Under the pieces are notes generated by a model that worked only from the letters and a program-made list of their open reading frames with translations, searched no databases and was not told the DNA's origin. This document shows positions 26,398-35,816 of a stretch of DNA of 64,000 nt, one piece after another. Both the position numbers and the translations under genes were made by a program. The DNA lies in contig MPDC01000003.1 in NCBI GenBank assembly GCA_001874255.1, positions 186,001-250,000 of the forward strand, in the 5' to 3' direction. Position 1 is the first letter of the stretch, and each line of letters starts with the position of its first letter. Source of the stretch: Alphaproteobacteria bacterium MedPE-SWcel. GTDB lineage: Bacteria; Pseudomonadota; Alphaproteobacteria; Rhodobacterales; Rhodobacteraceae.

Positions 26398-26790
26398 CTA
26401 TTCGGGGTAGTGAAGGCGGCACTGGGCGGCTGCCTCTGCGGCGCGATCCTGCGCACCGGGCAGAGCATCCTTCAGGCCACGCAGCTTTTTGCGCTCTTCG
26501 GCCACATCGATGGGGACGGGGGTTTCAATGGTTCGATAGATCGTTTCGGGGCAAGGATAATAGCCGACGACCTTGCCATCGTGGATGCGACGACAGCGGT
26601 AGAATACCGTTTCCGGCAGGGTCTGGCGGTGGATCGCATACCCGCGCGCAATATTGCCCTCGGTCACCTTGATTTCGCCCAACAACCGGGTCTGCTCTGT
26701 GGCGCCCTGCCGGATGCAGCGTTCCTGAGGCGTGGCGCAGGCGGCAAGAAGGGCCAGAGCGGGAAGAAGGGGCAGTATGAAGCGGGACAT
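26398..26790 (-). CDS. Small lipoprotein
   Basis: 130 residues with a lipoprotein signal peptide (MSRFILPLLPALALLAAC; lipobox LLAAC, lipidated Cys18). The mature part carries several more cysteines (ERC, FYRCRR, GYYPCPE, QCRLHYPE), enough for two disulfides, and a C-terminal coiled-coil-like segment (AEERKKLRGLKDALPG). It sits between uvrB and the twin periplasmic proteins on the same strand. No family recognised. Confidence 0.7.
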   Translation of the reverse strand: MSRFILPLLPALALLAACATPQERCIRQGATEQTRLLGEIKVTEGNIARGYAIHRQTLPETVFYRCRRIHDGKVVGYYPCPETIYRTIETPVPIDVAEERKKLRGLKDALPGAQDRAAEAAAQCRLHYPE

Positions 26791-26988
26791 ATATGGCGTC
26801 CTTTGGGTCAGGGCTACTGAAATGGCGGATATGGGAATAACACGTCAAAGCCCGATGTTATTCGATATCGGTCGCGTTTGCCTATAGGGCGGCGCAGGCC
26901 TTTGTCTGAAACGGCGAGGGAGCGCAGCCGGGATCCGCCAGCCGACCGCGTCCGTGCTGCCGGGCCGCCCCGCCGCCCCGGTGCGGTC

Positions 26989-29181
26989 CTATCGCCCGCG
27001 GCGCTTGACATTGCCGCCGCGTTGTCCCGCGCGCCCCGCTGTGGACCGGCCCCGCGACTTGGTGGCCTGCTCGGCGGCGGCCTCGACGGCGGATTGCCGG
27101 GCCAGCGGGTCGTCGGAGATCGCCAGATCCACCGCCTCCAGCCGCTTGACCTCGTCGCGCAATCGGGCTGCCTCTTCGAACTCGAGGTTCTCGGCCGCCT
27201 TGCGCATATCCTCGCGCAGCCCCGCCAGATGGGCCTCCAGATTGGCGCCATGCAGCGGCTTGTCGATCGTGGCCGTCACCCGCGACATGTCGGTGTCGCC
27301 CTGATAGAGGCCCGCCAGCACATCATCGACGTTCTTGCGCACGGTGGCGGGTGTGATGCCATGTTCCTCGTTGTAGGCGACCTGTTTTTCCCGGCGGCGG
27401 TTGGTCTCGCCAATGGCGCGCTCCATCGAGCCGGTGATCTTGTCGGCATACATGATCACCCGGCCGTCGGCATTGCGGGCGGCGCGGCCGATGGTCTGGA
27501 TCAGCGAGGTTTCCGAGCGCAGAAAACCCTCCTTGTCGGCGTCGAGAATGGCCACCAGACCGCATTCGGGAATATCCAGACCCTCGCGTAGCAGGTTGAT
27601 CCCGACCAGCACGTCAAAGGCCCCCAGACGCAGATCGCGCAGGATTTCGATCCGTTCCAGCGTGTCGATGTCGCTGTGCATGTAGCGGATCTTGATCCCC
27701 TGTTCATGCAGGTATTCGGTCAGATCCTCGGCCATGCGTTTGGTCAGCACGGTGGCGAGCGTCCGGTAGCCCTGGGCCGTCACCCGACGGATTTCGTCCA
27801 GCAGATCATCCACCTGCATCTCGACCGGGCGGATCTCGACCGGCGGGTCCAGAAGGCCGGTGGGGCGGATCACCTGTTCCGCGAAAACGCCGCCCGCCTG
27901 TTCCAGCTCCCAGGCCGAGGGGGTGGCGGAGACAAAGACCGACTGCGGCCGCATGGCGTCCCATTCCTCGAACTTCAGCGGGCGGTTGTCCATGCAGGAC
28001 GGCAAGCGAAAGCCATGTTCCGCCAGCGTCATCTTGCGCCTGTGGTCGCCCCGGTACATGCCGCCGATCTGCGGCACCGAGACGTGGCTTTCATCGGCAA
28101 AGACGATGGCATTGTCGGGAATGAACTCGAACAGGGTCGGGGGCGGCTCGCCGGGGGCGCGGCCGGTCAGATAGCGCGAGTAGTTCTCGATGCCGTTGCA
28201 ATGGCCGGTGGCCTCCAGCATCTCGATGTCGAAATTGGTCCGTTGCTCCAGCCGCTGCGCTTCCAGCAGCTTGCCCTCGCCGACCAGCTGGTCCAGCCGC
28301 AGACGCAGCTCGGCCTTGATCGAGATCACCGCCTGGTTGAGCGTCGGCTTCGGCGTCACGTAGTGGGAATTCGCATAGATCCGGATCTTCTCGAAACTGC
28401 CGGTGCGCTCGCCGGTCAAGGGATCGAATTCGGTGATCGCCTCCAGTTCCTCGCCAAAGAACGACAGCTTCCAGGCGCGGTCTTCGAGGTGGGCGGGAAA
28501 GACCTCGAGCGTGTCACCGCGCACCCGGAAAGAGCCGCGCTGAAACGCCTGATCATTGCGTTTGTACTGCTGCGCCACCAGATCGGCCATGATCTGGCGC
28601 TGGTCGTAGTCCTTGCCCACATGCAGATCCTGGGTCATCGCGGAATAGGTCTCGACGCTGCCGATGCCGTAGATGCAAGAGACCGAGGCGATGATGATGA
28701 CATCGTCGCGTTCCAGCAGCGACCGGGTGGCCGAGTGCCGCATCCGGTCGATCTGCTCGTTGATCTGGCTTTCCTTCTCGATATAGGTGTCCGAGCGCGG
28801 CACATAGGCCTCGGGCTGGTAGTAGTCGTAGAAGGAGACGAAATACTCGACCGAGTTCTCCGGGAAAAATCCCTTGAATTCGCCATAAAGCTGGGCGGCC
28901 AGCGTCTTGTTCGGGGCGAGAATGATCGCAGGACGCTGGGTTTCCTCGATGATCTTCGCCATGGTGAAGGTCTTGCCGGTGCCGGTGGCGCCCAGCAGCA
29001 CCTGATCGCGCTCGCCGTCCCTGACCCCCTGTGCGAGCTCTGCTATCGCTGTGGGCTGGTCCCCGGCGGGCGAAAATTCCGTTTGCATGACAAAGCGTTT
29101 GCCGCCTTCGAGCTTGGTCCGTCGCTCGGGCGCCCGCTCTGCCATCATCGGCAGGGACTTGTCTGAATTGGCGTATGGCAT
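26989..29181 (-). CDS. uvrB: Excinuclease ABC subunit B
   Basis: 730-residue helicase-like DNA damage-recognition subunit of UvrABC nucleotide excision repair. It has Walker [11 protein letters not shown], the damage-probing beta-hairpin region ([22 protein letters not shown]), DESHVS of motif II, motif [11 protein letters not shown] and a C-terminal UVR domain that binds UvrC ([17 protein letters not shown]), then a basic Gly/Arg-rich tail. An upstream ATG (29253) is in frame, but AAGGAG lies 7 nt before 29181 and [11 protein letters not shown] matches relatives. It is divergent from the NDUFS4-like gene. Confidence 0.96.
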   Translation of the reverse strand: MPYANSDKSLPMMAERAPERRTKLEGGKRFVMQTEFSPAGDQPTAIAELAQGVRDGERDQVLLGATGTGKTFTMAKIIEETQRPAIILAPNKTLAAQLYGEFKGFFPENSVEYFVSFYDYYQPEAYVPRSDTYIEKESQINEQIDRMRHSATRSLLERDDVIIIASVSCIYGIGSVETYSAMTQDLHVGKDYDQRQIMADLVAQQYKRNDQAFQRGSFRVRGDTLEVFPAHLEDRAWKLSFFGEELEAITEFDPLTGERTGSFEKIRIYANSHYVTPKPTLNQAVISIKAELRLRLDQLVGEGKLLEAQRLEQRTNFDIEMLEATGHCNGIENYSRYLTGRAPGEPPPTLFEFIPDNAIVFADESHVSVPQIGGMYRGDHRRKMTLAEHGFRLPSCMDNRPLKFEEWDAMRPQSVFVSATPSAWELEQAGGVFAEQVIRPTGLLDPPVEIRPVEMQVDDLLDEIRRVTAQGYRTLATVLTKRMAEDLTEYLHEQGIKIRYMHSDIDTLERIEILRDLRLGAFDVLVGINLLREGLDIPECGLVAILDADKEGFLRSETSLIQTIGRAARNADGRVIMYADKITGSMERAIGETNRRREKQVAYNEEHGITPATVRKNVDDVLAGLYQGDTDMSRVTATIDKPLHGANLEAHLAGLREDMRKAAENLEFEEAARLRDEVKRLEAVDLAISDDPLARQSAVEAAAEQATKSRGRSTAGRAGQRGGNVKRRGR

Positions 29182-29376
29182 CTGCGACTCCTTGTCGGCA
29201 CGCACAGAGAGTTTGGTCCGTTTTTGTTCCACTTCAAGGGGCGAGTCAAACATTGCGATGGAGCGGCGGCAGGTTGCAGGGCTGCAACCTCTGTCGCATG
29301 CATGATATTTGCGATCTTGCCGATGGCGCCCATCCGGCGCATATATGACGCTGGGAATCTACTCGAGGAGACAGCC

Positions 29377-29688
29377 ATGCGCGCGCGGATTTACCGGCCA
29401 GCACGAAACGCCATGACCTCTGGCATGGCCAAGACGAAGAAATGGGTGCTGGATTTCGCGCCTGAAACCGCCCGTGAAGTGGACCCGCTGATGGGCTGGA
29501 CCTCTTCCTCTGACACGCAGAGCCAGGTTCGCCTGCGGTTCGACAGCAAGGAAGACGCGCTGGAATACGCGCGCGATCACGGCATCGACGCCGAGGTCCA
29601 GGATCCCAAGACCCGCAAGCCCAACCTGCGCGCGGGCGGTTACGGCGAAAACTTTGCCACCAACCGGCGCGGTCCGTGGACGCATTGA
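29377..29688 (+). CDS. NADH dehydrogenase (complex I) NDUFS4-like accessory protein
   Basis: 103-residue protein of the ETC complex I subunit family (mitochondrial NDUFS4/AQDQ, 18 kDa). It has the opening [21 protein letters not shown], the core WVLDFAPE...[12 protein letters not shown] and [20 protein letters not shown], and the end [16 protein letters not shown]. It is an accessory subunit of complex I found in alphaproteobacteria and mitochondria. GAGGAG about 9 nt upstream fixes the ATG at 29377. Confidence 0.93.
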   Translation: MRARIYRPARNAMTSGMAKTKKWVLDFAPETAREVDPLMGWTSSSDTQSQVRLRFDSKEDALEYARDHGIDAEVQDPKTRKPNLRAGGYGENFATNRRGPWTH

Positions 29689-30594
29689 GGGTGTTGTAAA
29701 TCGGGATCAAGTTGCGGCCGAATGGGCGACAAGATCCGGCCGAGGTCTATTTTGAAGGGCGCGGATGCACCCGATTTCAGTCGGCTTCGCAGTTATTCCT
29801 TTCGGCAACTGGTCCAGTGCGACGCTTGGACCGACCATACGCTCTCGGATGGACTCGCTTGGACAATGCGCATGCTGCGCTTGTCGAAGCCACTGAACTG
29901 AGAGGCCGATCGCTTCGGCGAGGAGTAGTCAGAGAAAGCAGATGAATGCGCAATCGAAAGCATAAGTCTGCGCAAAGGGTGTCAAGGGCGAAACGTATCG
30001 CCTGGTGCCGCTGGGCTGCTCTCTGAAAGACGGTGGTAGAGGCGCCGGGGCAGATGCTCCGGCGCCTTTCGCGTATGGAGGGGAGCGCGGTTCGTGGCAT
30101 GAAGGCGCGGATCTGGCGGAGGGCGCTATGCCGTCGCGATATGGGCCTGAGCGTGGCGCAGTGTGGCTGGCTCGCGATGGAGAGACCCTGGACACGAGGT
30201 TGCTCTGAAACGGTGGAAGCTCTGACGAAGACTATGAAGCAGGCACAAGCTGTCGCTACGATCCTGAACCGATATCAGCGTCGGAGAAATTGTCAGGTGC
30301 CCGTCACAGCAACCGATGTCTACGCCGACACCATTGCTCGCGTCTGTGGAGACGACGTTGGCCTCGACCCGTTCGAACGGGGTCTTATCCATTTCAAGCG
30401 CCAGAAGGTGATTTTTGGCCGAAGGCTGGTCACCCTTTTTGCCCGCCACCAGCGTGCGCTGAGGCCTGAGTGACGCGTCGCGATGGCTTCCTGGGCTCGT
30501 GTGCTCAACGCTACCTACGAAGACACGAAGCGTCACCGCTCTGGGGGAGGAATGGATGGGCTTCAAGCGGTCCATGAATACCGTTCACGTCCGG
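29689..30594. other. 906-bp region without a supported gene
   Basis: Open frames on both strands are short, overlap one another, lack ribosome sites and show no family resemblance. The region begins directly after the NDUFS4-like gene and ends at the terminal repeat of an IS remnant, so it is probably degraded accessory DNA. Confidence 0.5.
30040..30069 (+). terminator. Strong GC hairpin, possible terminator
   Basis: The 9-bp stem AGGCGCCGG/CCGGCGCCT encloses a 10-nt loop and is followed by TTCG. It is the only structured element in the gene-poor stretch 29689-30594. It could be the terminator of a lost gene or of the upstream NDUFS4-like gene, although that is 350 bp away. Confidence 0.45.
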
Positions 30595-30998
30595 TGACCT
30601 GCCCCCCACTGATCCCTCATTCATAACGAGCGTCTGCAGGTTGGATTTGGGTATTCCGGTTCCCCGTCTGACGCAAGCGCGCCGGGCGTGGGGCCCTCAA
30701 ATTGCTCAAGCGCTCGGCGCGCTTGCTGCGGTGAGCTTGGCGTTCTCATCCTCGAGCGCCTTCAGCCTGGCCGCCTCAGACACTTCCATACCGCCATACT
30801 TGGACTTGAGTTTGTAGAACGTCGCCGTGCTCAGCCCATGCCTGCGGCACACCTCGGCCGGTCGGCATGCCCGCCTCTTGCTCCTTGATCATCCCGATGA
30901 TTTGCGCCTCGGTGAAACGGCTCTTTCGCATTCGTCTGCTCCTTCAGTGTTGGCGCAGGCTCTACATTACGATGAGGGATTTCGCGGGGGGCAGGTCA
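30595..30998 (-). mobile_element. Internally deleted IS3-family element (inner, about 404 bp)
   Basis: Both ends carry matching inverted repeats: TGACCTGCCCCCC at 30595 (plus strand) and the same sequence on the minus strand ending at 30998, each followed by a ATCCCTCAT-type stretch. Between them lies only the OrfA part of an IS3-type transposase; the whole OrfB is missing. The element sits inside another IS3 element (30999-31400), interrupting its OrfB. No clear target duplication is seen (CGG on the left, GGC on the right). Confidence 0.75.
30707..30931 (-). pseudogene. IS3-family transposase OrfA, frameshifted
   Basis: Starting at 30931 the frame reads MRKSRFTEAQIIGMIKEQEA, the classic IS3-group OrfA start. 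After GMPT one extra base shifts the frame, and the reading resumes as AEVCRRHGLSTATFYKLKSK...YGGMEVSEAARLKALEDENAKL. A stop follows shortly after, so the leucine zipper and OrfB junction are lost. It is not functional. Confidence 0.8.
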
Positions 30999-31400
30999 GG
31001 CGCGACGCTCTGAAATGTGGAATTGGCTTCGCACATGGTCAATGCAGGCGCGACGACGCGAAGGGCTCAGTCGTTTCCCCGTGCGGCCTCCGACAGGATC
31101 AGCTTGTCCAGCGTCAGGTCCGAAACGGCCCGGCGCAGCCGATCATTCTCTTTCTGAAGCCGCTTTCGCTCCTTCAGCTGGTCGGTTCCCATCCCGCCAT
31201 ATTGCTTACGCCAGCGATAAAATGTCTGTTCCGTTATCTGCACCTTCCTGATCGCATCGACGCGCGGCATCCCTTGGCCGCAAAGCACCTCAACCTGCCG
31301 TAACTTGCTAACAATCTCTTCCGGCTTGTGTCGCTTGTTTCCCATCTTTGATCCTCCGTTTCCTAACTATAAGGCCGGACCAATTCAGTGGGGGGGATCA
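30999..31400 (-). mobile_element. IS3-family element remnant (outer) inserted in the dppF-like gene end
   Basis: The right end is the terminal repeat beginning TGATCCCCCCCACTGAATTG on the minus strand at 31400. It contains a complete OrfA (31067-31345) and the first codons of OrfB (LSPSRRRACIDHV frame, about 30999-31060), where the inner element interrupts it. The remainder of OrfB and the other terminal repeat are not found to the left, so the element is truncated. Confidence 0.8.
31067..31345 (-). CDS. IS3-family transposase OrfA
   Basis: 92 residues: the helix-turn-helix domain (HKPEEIVSKLRQVEVLCGQG...ITEQTFYRWRKQYGGM) and the leucine-zipper region (LKERKRLQKENDRLRRAVSDLTLDKLIL). It ends AARGND as usual, before the programmed frameshift into OrfB. 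The frame is intact, but OrfB is destroyed, so the protein alone could at most repress transposition. Confidence 0.88.
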   Translation of the reverse strand: MGNKRHKPEEIVSKLRQVEVLCGQGMPRVDAIRKVQITEQTFYRWRKQYGGMGTDQLKERKRLQKENDRLRRAVSDLTLDKLILSEAARGND

Positions 31401-32403
31401 TTATGTCGAGCGCCGAGCGGCCCGTGGTGTCGCGTTCCCGGACGTGGCAGGCCAGCCGGTGACCGGGGGCGACCTCGACCGGCGCGGGCCGGAGGCTCTC
31501 GCAACCCGGCTCGCGCAGGGGGCAGCGGGTGACGAAAGGACAGCCCTTCGGCATGTCCATCGGGTTCGGAACGTCGCCCTGTAGCGGCCGTGCGGTCTTG
31601 CTGCGTTCGGCCCCTGGGTCGGGGATCGGCACCGCGCTCAGCAGCGCCTCGGTATAGGGGTGCAGCGGGCGGGCGAAGAGCGTGTCGGTCGGGGCCTCCT
31701 CGACCACGGTGCCAAGGTAGAGCACCGCGATCCGGTCGGCAATGTGGCGGATCACGCTCAGGTCGTGGCTGATGAAAAGATAGGAGAGGCCGAGCTCGCG
31801 TTGCAGCTTCAGCAGCAGGTTCAGCACCTGACTCTGGATCGACACGTCGAGGGCCGAGACCGCCTCATCGCAGATCACCACGCGAGGCTCCAGCGCCAGC
31901 GCGCGGGCGATGACGACGCGCTGGCGCTGGCCGCCGGACAGCTCGTTCGGGTAGCGGTCGTGCTGGCCGGGGCGCAGCCCCACAAGCGCCATCAGATCGT
32001 CGACGCGTTGGCGGCGCTCCGCCTTGGCAACCCCGTGGATCGCCAGGGGTTCGGCAATGGACTGGCCGATGGTCCGCTTGGGGTTGAGGGCCGAGACCGG
32101 ATCCTGGAACACCACCTGCAGGTCGCGCCAGAGTGACTGGCGTTCGCGACCCGTCAGCGCCGCGACATCGCGCCCGTCAAAGAGGATCTCTCCCTCGGTC
32201 ACCGGCGCGAGGCCGAGGATTGCGTTGCCGGTGGTGGATTTGCCGCAGCCGGACTCGCCCACGATGCCCAGAGTCTCGCCCGCGTGGAGGGTGAAATCGA
32301 CTCCGTCAACGGCGCGGACCACGGGTTTCTCGCCAAAGAGCTTGCCGTTGGCGACGGGGAAATGGACCTTGAGGCCCTTCACGGAAAGAAGCGGGTCACT
32401 CAC
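31363..32403 (-). CDS. dppF: Dipeptide/oligopeptide ABC transporter ATPase (DppF/OppF), 3' end replaced by IS
   Basis: 346-residue second ATPase of the importer: Walker A GESGCGKST, signature LSGGQRQRVVIARALAL, Walker B VVICDEAVSALD and the C-terminal oligopeptide-transporter Cys region (GCPFVTRCPLREPGCES). The GTG start at 32403 overlaps the stop of dppD by 4 bp. The last about 12 residues (IPPTELVRPYS) and the stop codon come from the inserted IS end at 31400. The normal C-terminus is nearly complete at that point (HRLACHVRERDTTGRSALDI), so the protein may still work. Any gene that followed has been cut away. Confidence 0.88.
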   Translation of the reverse strand: MSDPLLSVKGLKVHFPVANGKLFGEKPVVRAVDGVDFTLHAGETLGIVGESGCGKSTTGNAILGLAPVTEGEILFDGRDVAALTGRERQSLWRDLQVVFQDPVSALNPKRTIGQSIAEPLAIHGVAKAERRQRVDDLMALVGLRPGQHDRYPNELSGGQRQRVVIARALALEPRVVICDEAVSALDVSIQSQVLNLLLKLQRELGLSYLFISHDLSVIRHIADRIAVLYLGTVVEEAPTDTLFARPLHPYTEALLSAVPIPDPGAERSKTARPLQGDVPNPMDMPKGCPFVTRCPLREPGCESLRPAPVEVAPGHRLACHVRERDTTGRSALDIMIPPTELVRPYS

Positions 32404-33380
32404 ACCAGATCCTCCACCCTGTCGGAATGCCAGCAGGCGGTGACATGACCCTCGCCGCCCGCGACCGGCCCGAGCGGCGGTCGCGTGGCGCATTGGTCCG
32501 ACGCCAGCGGGCAGCGGGTCCGGAACCTGCAGCCTTCGGGCCATGCGGAGAGATCGGGCACCGTCCCGCTGATCGAGAACAGCTCGGTCTTGCGGGCACC
32601 GTCCAAGCGCGGGATCGTCGCCAGCAGCAGTTTGGTATAGGGATGCCGGGGGGCTGCGAAAAGCGCGTGCACCTCGGCCTGTTCCACGATACGGCCCCCG
32701 TACATCACACAGACCCGGTCCGCGATCGAGGCGACAACCCCCATGTCATGGGTGATGATCAGAACGGATGTCTTCGTCTCGTCCCGGAGCCGCCGCATCA
32801 GGTCCAGGATCTGCGCCTGGATCGTCACGTCGAGCGCGGTGGTGGGCTCGTCCGCGATCAGCAGACGCGGCGCGGCGATCAGGGCAGAGGCGATCATCAC
32901 CCGCTGGCACATGCCTCCGGACAGCTCTGACGGCAATTGCCGCGCGCGCTGTTCCGGCGCGGGGATGCCCAGATCACGCAGCATCTCCACCGCGCGATCC
33001 CAGGCCTCCCGGCGGGTGGCGCGGCCATGAACGATCAGGCTTTCGGCCACCTGCGCCCCGACGCTGAGCAGCGGGTTGAGGGAGGCCACCGGTTCCTGAA
33101 AGATCATCGACAGCGAGGTGCCGCGCAGCTTTTGCATGGCGGCGTCGTTGCCCAGATCCAGCACCTCCCCCTCGAGCGTCGCGGTTCCGCCGGTCTGGTG
33201 GACCGAGCCGGACAGCAGCCCCATGATCGCCAGCGCGGTCAGGCTCTTGCCGGAGCCGCTTTCGCCCACAAGGGCGACGATCTCGCCCCGGCCGATGCTG
33301 AAATCCACCCCGTCCACCACCGAATGCTGCCCGACGCCGATGCCGAGATCGCGGATCTCCAGCGTTTGTGCATCAGCCAT
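32400..33380 (-). CDS. dppD: Dipeptide/oligopeptide ABC transporter ATPase (DppD/OppD)
   Basis: 326-residue ATPase: Walker A GESGSGKS, signature [16 protein letters not shown], Walker [15 protein letters not shown], switch ITHDMGVV, and the C-terminal cysteines that may bind an Fe-S cluster in this family ([17 protein letters not shown]). It overlaps the stop of the gamma-glutamyltransferase gene by 8 bp and pairs with dppF. Confidence 0.92.
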   Translation of the reverse strand: MADAQTLEIRDLGIGVGQHSVVDGVDFSIGRGEIVALVGESGSGKSLTALAIMGLLSGSVHQTGGTATLEGEVLDLGNDAAMQKLRGTSLSMIFQEPVASLNPLLSVGAQVAESLIVHGRATRREAWDRAVEMLRDLGIPAPEQRARQLPSELSGGMCQRVMIASALIAAPRLLIADEPTTALDVTIQAQILDLMRRLRDETKTSVLIITHDMGVVASIADRVCVMYGGRIVEQAEVHALFAAPRHPYTKLLLATIPRLDGARKTELFSISGTVPDLSAWPEGCRFRTRCPLASDQCATRPPLGPVAGGEGHVTACWHSDRVEDLV

Positions 33381-34947
33381 TGCGCCCCCCTTCCGCCGCG
33401 CAGGCGGTCCAGGGGTTGACCGGATGTGCCATGCCCGAATTGAGACCGTCCTTGCGGCTCACTGCGGAGGGGATGGCGAAAAGCACCGGATGCAGGGAGT
33501 TCGCGCGGATCTCGACCGGAAAGGAGCGGCTGACTGCTGCCGCCACATCCGCCGCAGCGGCCTGATCGACGACGATGGTCGGGCCCGACCCATCAATGCG
33601 CGGCGCATGAAACGCCTCTTCCAGCGACATGCCACGGTCCAGCACGTAGCTGATGATCTGCGCGATACAGGGAAAAATCTGACGCCCCCCGGCCGCGCCA
33701 ATCGCCAGCGTGGGCTGCCCGCCGCGGCTGAGGATTGCGGGGCTCATATTGGCCAGCGGCCGCGCTGCGGGGGCGATTGCGTTGGGCACGCCCTCGCGCG
33801 GGTCGAACCACATCATGCCATTGTTCATCAGCACGCCGGTGCGGGGCAGGGTGACTTTGGACCCGAATCGCGACAGCAGCGTGTTTGTCAGCGAGACCAT
33901 GTTGCCCTGCGCATCGACGACCGAGACATGGCTGGTGCAATCGCCCTGCGCGCCCGCATGTCCCATGGTCTTCAGCCGGTCCTCATAGGTGCTGCGGATG
34001 GCATTGGCGTAGACCGCTGCCGCCTGGGCCTCGGAGGGGGCGACGGGCAATCCAGCCTCGATGCGGGACAGTGTTTCGAGCAGACTGGGTCCGCCGCAGA
34101 GACCGGGCACCACAGAGACCGTGGTGTCGCGGTAGCTTCCGGTGCGTGCTTCGGCCCAGCGGGGCTGGACTCCGGCAAGGTCCTCGGCATCAATCACGGA
34201 GCCGCCGTCCTGCAGGTCAGCGACAAGATCGCGGGCCACTTCGCCTTCGTAGAAATCCCGCGCCCCCGCGCGGGCCAGCCGCCGCAGCATCGCGGCCTTG
34301 GTGGTCATCGGCAGGTAGTCGACCTGTTTGCCATTCGGCACCCGCCGGGGGCGGCCATCGTCGAGAAACAGCCTGGCGCTCTCCGGGTCCCGCGCCAGCC
34401 CCTGTGCATCCACCGCCAGGCAGAGCGAGGTGAACCAGTCAATCCGCATCCCGCGCTCGGCGATCTCGATCGCGGGGGCGAGGGCGTCTTGCCATGACAG
34501 CGTGCCGTATTTCTCGAGCGCGGCGGCAAAGCCCGCGACGGCGCCAGGCACGCAGATCGAAGGGTAGCCGATCAGGTTGCGGTCATCCTTGACCGAAGGC
34601 CAGTCGAACCAGTCACCGTCCCGGCCCCCCGCCAGCGGATATTGCGACCGGTCCGTGTTGCGGCTGGCCCGCACGTTGAAGTCGAGCGTATCGACGGGGC
34701 CGCCATCGCCGGGCCCCCAGAGCAACAGCCCGCCGCCGCCGACTCCGCTGAGCCAGGGCTCCACAATCGACAGCACCAGTGCCGCGACGACGGCGGCGTC
34801 CATGGCGTTGCCGCCGTTCTCCAGGACCGCCGCGCCCGCCTCGGCGGCCTCGAAATGCTGCGAGGCGACCACCCCGCGCGGGCTCTCAAGTTGCGTCTTG
34901 CTCACCGTCCAGGTCTCTTCGGCGCGGTCGCTCACGTCCTGGTCCAT
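33373..34947 (-). CDS. Gamma-glutamyltransferase family protein, cytoplasmic type
   Basis: 524 residues of the GGT/cephalosporin acylase (Ntn hydrolase) family, self-cleaved before a catalytic Thr. The predicted cleavage site is DCTSHVSVVDAQGNMVSLTNT, where CTSH stands for the usual NTTH, so the nucleophile Thr is kept. Substrate-loop features such as GGNAMDAAVVAAL and SGVGGGGLLL are present. There is no signal peptide, unlike the periplasmic E. coli Ggt, so it should act after uptake. It lies inside the peptide-importer operon between the deacetylase-like gene and dppD, suggesting that gamma-glutamyl compounds are imported and hydrolysed. A Ntn amidase with another substrate is possible. Confidence 0.85.
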   Translation of the reverse strand: MDQDVSDRAEETWTVSKTQLESPRGVVASQHFEAAEAGAAVLENGGNAMDAAVVAALVLSIVEPWLSGVGGGGLLLWGPGDGGPVDTLDFNVRASRNTDRSQYPLAGGRDGDWFDWPSVKDDRNLIGYPSICVPGAVAGFAAALEKYGTLSWQDALAPAIEIAERGMRIDWFTSLCLAVDAQGLARDPESARLFLDDGRPRRVPNGKQVDYLPMTTKAAMLRRLARAGARDFYEGEVARDLVADLQDGGSVIDAEDLAGVQPRWAEARTGSYRDTTVSVVPGLCGGPSLLETLSRIEAGLPVAPSEAQAAAVYANAIRSTYEDRLKTMGHAGAQGDCTSHVSVVDAQGNMVSLTNTLLSRFGSKVTLPRTGVLMNNGMMWFDPREGVPNAIAPAARPLANMSPAILSRGGQPTLAIGAAGGRQIFPCIAQIISYVLDRGMSLEEAFHAPRIDGSGPTIVVDQAAAADVAAAVSRSFPVEIRANSLHPVLFAIPSAVSRKDGLNSGMAHPVNPWTACAAEGGRNG

Positions 34948-35816
34948 ACCGGGTGCTCCAACAGGGTTTGGGGGATGTCGGGATTGATCGGGTTGCGATC
35001 CATCCCGTTGGCCGCGTGATGGGCGGCGACCTCTGCCACGGTGGCGACCCAGACGTCGCTTTCGGCGAGAACCTTCTCCAGCAGGCTTTCCAGCATCACC
35101 GGGCGCGCCCCACGGCCCGAGATCCAGTCATGCACGGTCAGCATGAAAAGCGCGCCGAAGCGTCGGCTGGCCTCGAATTCATCACGCCACATGCCGAGGA
35201 TTTCGCTGGGGCTGCGCGGGGCGGGATCGCCGCCGCCGAGGAACTTGAAGAAGATCGCGTCATCCGTGCCCCAGTTCACCGGCACCTCGACCACGCCATC
35301 GACGGTATGCGGCGTGTCGAACCCCATCAGAGAGCTGTCATAGAACCCATGCCGCTTCACCTCGGCCAGCATATGCGGCGTCATTTCCCAGGCCGGGGAG
35401 CGGAAGCCCTTGGGCGTCTCGCCGGTTTGCTTGCGGAAAATCTCGATGGAGGCCTCCAGCACGCGGGTGAATTCCGCGTCAGAGACCTCGGTGACCAGCT
35501 CATGGAAATAGCCATGCAGCCCGACCTCGTGACCGGCGTCGAGCAGCGCGGGCAGCATCCAGGGATGTGCCTCTGCCACCGCACCGGGGACGAAGAAGCT
35601 GCCCTTCACGCCGAGGTCCTTCAGGATCGACGCGATCCTCTGGATCCCGACGCGCGGGCCAAAGTTGCGCTGTTCGAGGTGGCTGAGAAGCTGCGGCACC
35701 TCGTGGCGGTTGTTCCACATCCACGGCGAATGGGCATCCACGTCCATGCTGAAGCAGAAGGCCGATGCCTTGCCGTCGGGCCAGGGGTAGGGGGGGGGCA
35801 GGTCGAGCGTGCTCAT
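34932..35816 (-). CDS. Polysaccharide deacetylase family hydrolase (PuuE/imidase-like)
   Basis: 294 residues of the NodB/polysaccharide-deacetylase fold. The metal-binding and catalytic segments are FSMDVDAHSP (Asp), GHEVGLHGYFHE (His-x3-His) and FRSPAWEMTP (Arg). Cytoplasmic relatives without signal peptides include allantoinase-like PuuE and cyclic imide hydrolases, which open C-N bonds in small rings rather than deacetylate polysaccharide. That role fits an importer and a gamma-glutamyltransferase operon better. It overlaps the SDR gene by 4 bp upstream and the gamma-glutamyltransferase gene by 16 bp downstream. The substrate is not shown by sequence. Confidence 0.82.
   Translation of the reverse strand: MSTLDLPPPYPWPDGKASAFCFSMDVDAHSPWMWNNRHEVPQLLSHLEQRNFGPRVGIQRIASILKDLGVKGSFFVPGAVAEAHPWMLPALLDAGHEVGLHGYFHELVTEVSDAEFTRVLEASIEIFRKQTGETPKGFRSPAWEMTPHMLAEVKRHGFYDSSLMGFDTPHTVDGVVEVPVNWGTDDAIFFKFLGGGDPAPRSPSEILGMWRDEFEASRRFGALFMLTVHDWISGRGARPVMLESLLEKVLAESDVWVATVAEVAAHHAANGMDRNPINPDIPQTLLEHPVWTRT

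Noticed and set aside
30360-30385. A tRNA T-arm (GTTCGAAC-containing stretch)
   Set aside because: The palindrome cannot be extended to acceptor, D and anticodon arms.
30033-30473. Possible 146-residue gene on the plus strand, and a 149-residue frame on the other strand (30126-30575)
   Set aside because: They overlap each other, lack ribosome sites and resemble no family; the region is probably degraded DNA.
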